Below, one piece after another: positions 59,421-64,000 of a stretch of DNA of 64,000 nucleotides. The notes below the pieces were generated by a model. The model did not search any database and was not told the DNA's origin. It worked only from the letters and a program-made list of their open reading frames with translations. The position numbers and the translations under genes were made by a program. Source of the DNA: Mercenaria mercenaria (Eukaryota; Mollusca; Bivalvia; Venerida; Veneridae). The stretch spans positions 70,193,001 to 70,257,000 of the forward strand of contig NC_069361.1 in NCBI RefSeq assembly GCF_021730395.1. The letters are read 5' to 3'. Each line of letters begins with the position of its first letter. Position 1 is the first letter of the stretch.

Positions 59421-59559
59421 CTCCAGGTGCCAAAAGTTCCAGAAGTAGTAGAAGATGATTTCATAAATTGATGTGACAGTCTGATAGGTCACAAACAGTT
59501 CAAACACTATAATTATGGTTCTTAGGTCTTTAAAACTGTAAGGAGAAATACACACAGAT

Positions 59560-60793
59560 AACTAGGACAGACTTTTTTTTTTTTTTTGGTGTGGGGTGAG
59601 GGGGAGGGTTTACGGCGCACCAACATAGTATATGTTATATGGCGCCACACAGGACTACAAATTTTTGTTCCACATTTCATTTACATCGAAATAAAGACTA
59701 AGAGTATTTTACAAAGTCTCTTTATAATGGTTTTATTTTACTTCTAGTGGCCCCTAAAAGAGGCCAAATGCCCCCATATAATTGAAATTGGGTGAGGACC
59801 TTATTATGATGCTACAAACTAAGTCTGATGAGATGCATCCAGTGGTTCATGCGAAATTGTTTAAAGATATTTTATACTTAGCTCTAGTAATAATGCTAGA
59901 GACCAGGTTTGATGAAGATCCATCAAGCAGTTCATGAGAAGAAGTCCTTTAAAGGTATTTCTACTTTCAACTCCAGCGGCCCCTATGAGGGGTTCCCTGT
60001 TTGAAGAAATTTTGGAGAGAACCATATAATAATGCCACTGACAAAGTTTCATGAAGGTCAATCAAGTGGTTCTTGAGAAGAAATTATTTGAAGATATTTC
60101 TATTTTTAGCTCCAGAGGTTCCCTATTTCAACAGGTTTGGGAGAGGACTGTATAATAATACTAGAGATCAAGTTTGATGAAGATCCATCAAGTGATTCAT
60201 GAAAAAAATCATTTAACCCTTACCCTGCTAAATTTCTAAAATGGACTGGTCCATCATTCAATTTGGGCAATACCATTTATTATTCGAAGCGGTGTTCACT
60301 GAAAATTTACTGACTGAATAGCGAACAGTGCAGACCATGATCAGACTGCATGGATCTTGGTCTGCACTGGTCGCAAAGGCAGAATCACTTGCCGCCAGCA
60401 GGCTAAAGGTTAAAGGTATTTCTGCTTTTAGCTCTAGCAACCGCCAAAAGGGGCCAAGTATCCCCATTTGAACAAAATCTGGAGAAGATCCTATAATGAT
60501 GCTACAGAACTGAAGTCGCATGATGATTTATCAAACGTTTCATGAGAAAAAGTCATTTAAAGTTTGTTTTTTCTTTTTTAGCTCTGGTGGCCCCTGAAAG
60601 GGCCCAGGCTGAAACATTTAAACAAACTTGAGAGGAAAATGCCAGGAAGGTACTGACCAAGTTTGGTGCAATTCTGATATTCAAACCAGTAGTTTCTGAG
60701 GATGTGTCACCTGAAAAAAAAATGTAAACAGAAGACGGACATTGAGCGATCACAATAGCTCACCCAAAGCACTTTGTGCTCAGGTCAGCTAAA
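59560..60793 (+). repeat. Pearl-like array ending in GTCAGCTAAAAA
   Basis: Starts with poly-T and TTTACGGCGCACCAACATAG, then roughly 150-bp monomers with TTTAGCTCCAGAGGTTCCCT, GGAGAGAACCATATAATAAT and AAGTTTGATGAAGATCCATC. It ends with AGACGGACATTGAGCGATCA and a hairpin CCAAAGCACTTTGTGCTCAG before GTCAGCTAAAAA. One monomer is split by the MITE at 60217-60409. Confidence 0.6.
60217..60409. mobile_element. piggyBac-type MITE inserted in a minisatellite monomer
   Basis: 193 bp, bordered by TTAA on both sides (60213-60216 and 60410-60413). Ends CCCTTACCCTGCTA and, as complement of the right end, CCTTTAGCCTGCTG, in line with CCYT-starting piggyBac ends. The interior contains CAGACTGCATGGATCTTGGT and TTGGGCAATACCATTTATTA. 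A fragment of the same MITE lies at 29721. Confidence 0.75.
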
Positions 60794-62990
60794 AAGTAGG
60801 CCACACTAATTTCTTTAATACAGAGGACAGCAACGCTCGACTATTCAACAGCCTTGTCAACTGTATGAATACAAAAGTCGAAAAAGGGGCATAATTTTGT
60901 AAAAATGGGAAACAGAGTTATGGAACCTGCACAGTGCTTATCAGCTCATGACAGTGGACAAGTGTGTGAAGTTTGCATCCATTCCCATTAGTGGGTACTA
61001 AGATACCAGCTTACATACAAAAACTTAACCAAAAACTTCTAAGTAAAAATGGGGGCATAATTTTGAAAAAATGAAAAGTAGAGTTATGGGACCTGCATAG
61101 TACATGTCATATCATGACAGTGACCAAGTGTGTGAAGTTTCAATCCATTCCCATTAGTGGGTACTGAGATATCAGCTTACATACAAAAACTTAACCAAAA
61201 ACTGCTAAGTCGGAAAGGGCATAATTTTGAAAGTTGCAAAGTAGAGTTATGGGACCTGCTTAGTGCATGTAAGATGATGGCAGTGAACAAGTGTGTGAAG
61301 TTTCAATCCATTCCCATTGGTGAGTACTGAGGTACCAGCTTACATACAAAACCTTAACCAAACATTCTAAGTCGAAAAAGGGGCATAATTTTGTAAACAA
61401 GAGGGCCATGATGGCCCTATATCGCTCACCTGTTATCATTGCACTTGAGGACAAGAAAGTCCTAAAAATATCTAAGTCCAAAGGACAGGAACAACAAAGG
61501 GAAGAAATTTAACCAAAAAGAAAAAAAAACTTACAATGTATAGATATGTTAAAATATACCTAAAAATTGGAAGTACCGTCCATGTTGTACCACAGAAAAC
61601 TGGTCTTGTGTTTTCCCTACGGCCAATAATAAAAAAGTTACTAAAAATAAGCTATTTATAGTAACGTAAAAGGGAAGTAATTTAAAAAAAATAAATATTG
61701 TAAGTGGACAAAAGAAGGATCTGCCAAATAAATATGTTGACATAAATGAAATTTCAGATCAGTATCTCATTATTTGAGATATAACAATTTAATTTGAAAT
61801 TCATGGAGGTAATTTGACAAAAATCAGTCCATAGTTATCTACCCTGATTGTCTCAGTCAACTATACAAATGAAATTACAATAGTCTGTAAGGGTACTTAC
61901 TGATATAATCCATTTTGATTACAATCAGGGGAGGAATCAGATATAATATAACTCTGGAACTATGATTGGATCTGATTTGTCATGGAATCCAAGTTTATTG
62001 TTGTTGAAGATATTTGGAATTTTTGTATCAAATAAACCATAAATGAAGTCTCATATAGCTGCAAAAGCCAAAATACCAATTCTGGCCTTTAAGGGGCCAT
62101 AATCTTGGACCATGAAGGAATCTAGTCCAATTCGAGAAAGGGACCAAATCTTTGTGATACAGTTGTGTGAAGTCTGGTTAAAATCTAATCATAAATGAAG
62201 CTGCTATTGTGCAGACAGGTCAAAATGCTAATTTTGGCCCTTTCAGGGGCCATAACTTGGAACCCATTATGGGACTGGCCGGTTCAAGAAAGGAACCGAA
62301 TCTTATGGTGACACAAGTTTTTGCAAGTTTGGTTAAATAAAAACATAATGAGCTGCTATGTGCAGACAAGATCAAAATAGCTAATTCTGGTCTTTCAGGG
62401 CATAACTCTGGAACCATTTGGAATCTGGCCAGTTCAAGAAAGGAACCAAGATCTTATGGTGATACAAGTTGTGTGCCAGTTTGGTAAATTCAAATCATAA
62501 ATAAAGCTGCTATTGTGGCAGACAAGATCAAAATAGCTAATTTTGGCCTTCAGGGCCATAACTCTGGAACCATAATGGGACTTGGCCAGCTCAAGAAAGG
62601 AACCGTGATCATATGGTGATACAAGTTGTGTGCAAGTTTGGTTAAAATAAATCATAATGAAAGCACTATCGTGCAGACATGAATTGTTGACGGACGGACG
62701 CACGGAACTGACGACGGACGAAGGGTGATCACAAAGCTCACCTGTCACTATGTGCAGGTGAGCTAAAAGCAAACTGAGTATGGAACCTTAGCATGTAAGT
62801 CAGTTTTCACAGTGAATAAAGTGTGTGAAGTTTCAATCCATTCCACAAGTGGTTACTGAGATACAGGTTACATTACACAAAACTTAACAATCGGGATGCG
62901 GATGCAGATGCAGACATGGATGCTGATGCCAACGCAAAGGAGAATCCAATAGCTTTACTACCCTATTCTTTGAATAGTTGAGCTAAAAAT
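60794..62990. repeat. Minisatellite element with about 160-bp monomers, split by a nested element
   Basis: Monomers carry AAAAGGGGCATAATTTTG, AGAGTTATGGGACCTGC, GTGTGTGAAGTTTCAATCCA and ACATACAAAAACTTAACCAA (about 60880, 61040, 61205 and a partial one at 61370). The array stops in the middle of GGGCATAATTTTGTAAA at 61397 and resumes at about 62770 with the next part of a monomer, ending in a GATGCGGATGCAGATGCAGA tract and GAGCTAAAAA. Confidence 0.65.
61397..62768 (+). mobile_element. Pearl-like element nested in the 60.8-63.0 kb array
   Basis: Starts AACAAGAGGGCCATGATGGC, ends GCTCACCTGTCACTATGTGC and AGGTGAGCTAAAA: the same two terminal modules as the family at 3066-7798, but with different monomers (CATAACTCTGGAACCAT, TCAAGAAAGGAACC and GATCAAAATAGCTAATTTTG, about 125-bp period). 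Preceded near its 3' end by GACGGACGGACGCACGGAAC. Complete-looking; no coding capacity. Confidence 0.7.
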
Positions 62991-63075
62991 TACATGTGAC
63001 ATAAAGCATTGAAAATAAAGTTAATACATGACAGAGAAACATTACCTTGTACAACACAAAAAATACAAAACAAAA

Positions 63076-63081
63076 TTTATT
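63076..63081 (-). terminator. Poly(A) signal of the truncated paralogue
   Basis: AATAAA on the - strand, 179 nt past the stop codon at 63260, matching the spacing in the copy ending at 51010. Confidence 0.5.
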
Positions 63082-63259
63082 GGCAGCATTTTATAACAAA
63101 AATAAACATTCCAAAAAGTAAAAGAAATTTTGATTATTAAATGTACATTGACGAGTATAATATCATACAGATCACAACAGCTGTGTTAGTTATATATTTG
63201 AGGTATTAGATCTGTAAACAACAAAATGAAAAAGTTCATAAAAAAAGTGTTTGTTCTTT

Positions 63260-63331
63260 TTAATTAATTGCAACATCGGCACACTGATAAAACACAGGCG
63301 GAGCATCAGGATTGTTCGTCACATATGTTAC
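63260..63331 (-). CDS. Last exon of a tandem paralogue of the secreted X325/BIM1-like protein
   Basis: The - strand acceptor (TCTTTTCAG) precedes 23 codons, VTYVTNNPDAPPVFYQCADV then AIN and a stop, against ATYVTNNSQAPAVFYQCADV then KVEM in the gene at 51010. Phase (0) and exon length are the same apart from one codon. Upstream exons are not found up to 64000, so they must lie beyond the window or have been lost. The 3' flanks of the two copies still share short blocks (for example around AACAGCT-TGTT). Same orientation and about 12 kb apart, so a tandem duplication. Confidence 0.75.
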   Translation of the reverse strand, partial: VTYVTNNPDAPPVFYQCADVAIN

Positions 63332-63589
63332 CTGAAAAGAGGAAAGAAAGAAACCCGATATTGTGCGATAATTTAAATGCACGAGAATTTGGTGGTTTGT
63401 GCCTAAATTGCTTTTTTTTGTCGGTGCTTTGGGGTGGGGGTGGAGGCATGATTTCAGGGATCTTATATTCCACATAAAGTGTGAAAGAAAATTCCCACTG
63501 AACTTAATAAAAATAATTATTATAAAAGGCACAAAGATCGATTACAAAATAATGGTTCAACACTTTTTTTACACATGAAAAAAGGAGGG

Positions 63590-64000
63590 CAATGAAGGCC
63601 CTACCTAGTTTTGATCCCAGATGACCAAGTTTTGAACTGTCAAAGAATTTCATAAAGACAAACATTCTGACCAGATTTCATGTATTTCAGGCACAATGTT
63701 TTGTGGCCTCTGGATATAACCTATACTGTGTTGGTGCACCGTAAAACCCAAATACATAAAACAAGGCAGTCTGAAAGACCAGACAGCTAAATCCCCCGCC
63801 ACTGCTACGGATAGTGAAAGGGTAAACCTTTGATTTAAGCTGTGACCTTGACCTTGAACTGACAAGGCTGACTCATGAATTCTGCACAACGTCTTGATGA
63901 GGTGATCATTTGACCCAAGTTTCATGAAAATCCTTCAAGGGGTTTAGGAGATATAGAGCTGAAACATTTGACCTTCAGTTGTGACCTTGACCTTGATTTG
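63590..64000. repeat. Pearl-like element fragment at the right edge
   Basis: GAGGGCAATGAAGGCCCTAC resembles the GAGGGCCATGATGGCCCT terminal module, followed by ACCAAGTTTTGAACTGTCAA and, near the edge, TGTGACCTTGACCTTGA twice (about 63840 and 63980). It runs out of the window. Confidence 0.5.

Overview
The window reads as an intron-rich, AT-rich animal nuclear genome, almost certainly a bivalve mollusc (a venerid-type clam is my best guess, from memory of repeat families, not from a search). It holds one complete conserved gene, exportin-1 (XPO1/CRM1, + strand, 20 coding exons, 1074 codons), a complete small secreted-protein gene on the - strand, and the last exon of a tandem paralogue of that gene cut off by the right edge. 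Nearly everything else is mobile DNA or its debris.

Layout. 360-3007: broken Gag-like fossil with two zinc knuckles and a 144-bp coding tandem repeat. 3066-7798: three copies of one pearl-like element (about 145-bp internal monomers) nested inside each other. 8190-8425: 47-bp tandem array. 9970-13500: homopolymer-laden, anomalous tract with a 72-bp minisatellite, possibly poor consensus. 15438-17504: three terminal-inverted-repeat elements, one with a perfect 8-bp target duplication. 18250-41895: XPO1 with a predicted non-coding first exon; its introns hold palindromic MITEs, two hAT-like elements of 2.0 and 1.3 kb, an 894-bp TIR element, a SINE, a 4.9-kb composite DNA transposon and a 431-bp hAT MITE. 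43359-45132: SINE and a 1511-bp TTAA-flanked element. 47575-48660: another minisatellite element.

50827-55700 (- strand): a six-exon gene for a 156-residue secreted protein with TATA box and poly(A) signal. After predicted signal-peptide cleavage it would begin with His; it also carries a QRG motif, a CGG motif, an internal His and a C-terminal YQCADV motif. That layout matches what I know of the fungal X325/BIM1 LPMO-like copper proteins. A second copy ends at 63260. This pair is the most interesting biology in the window. 55950-64000 is otherwise SINE heads, pearl-like arrays and nested insertions.

How the parts relate: XPO1 is the housekeeping nuclear export receptor and is probably driven from a TATA-less promoter near 18.2 kb. 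The secreted-protein gene is convergent to it, has a TATA promoter, and seems to belong to a tandem family. No operon-like coordination is visible.
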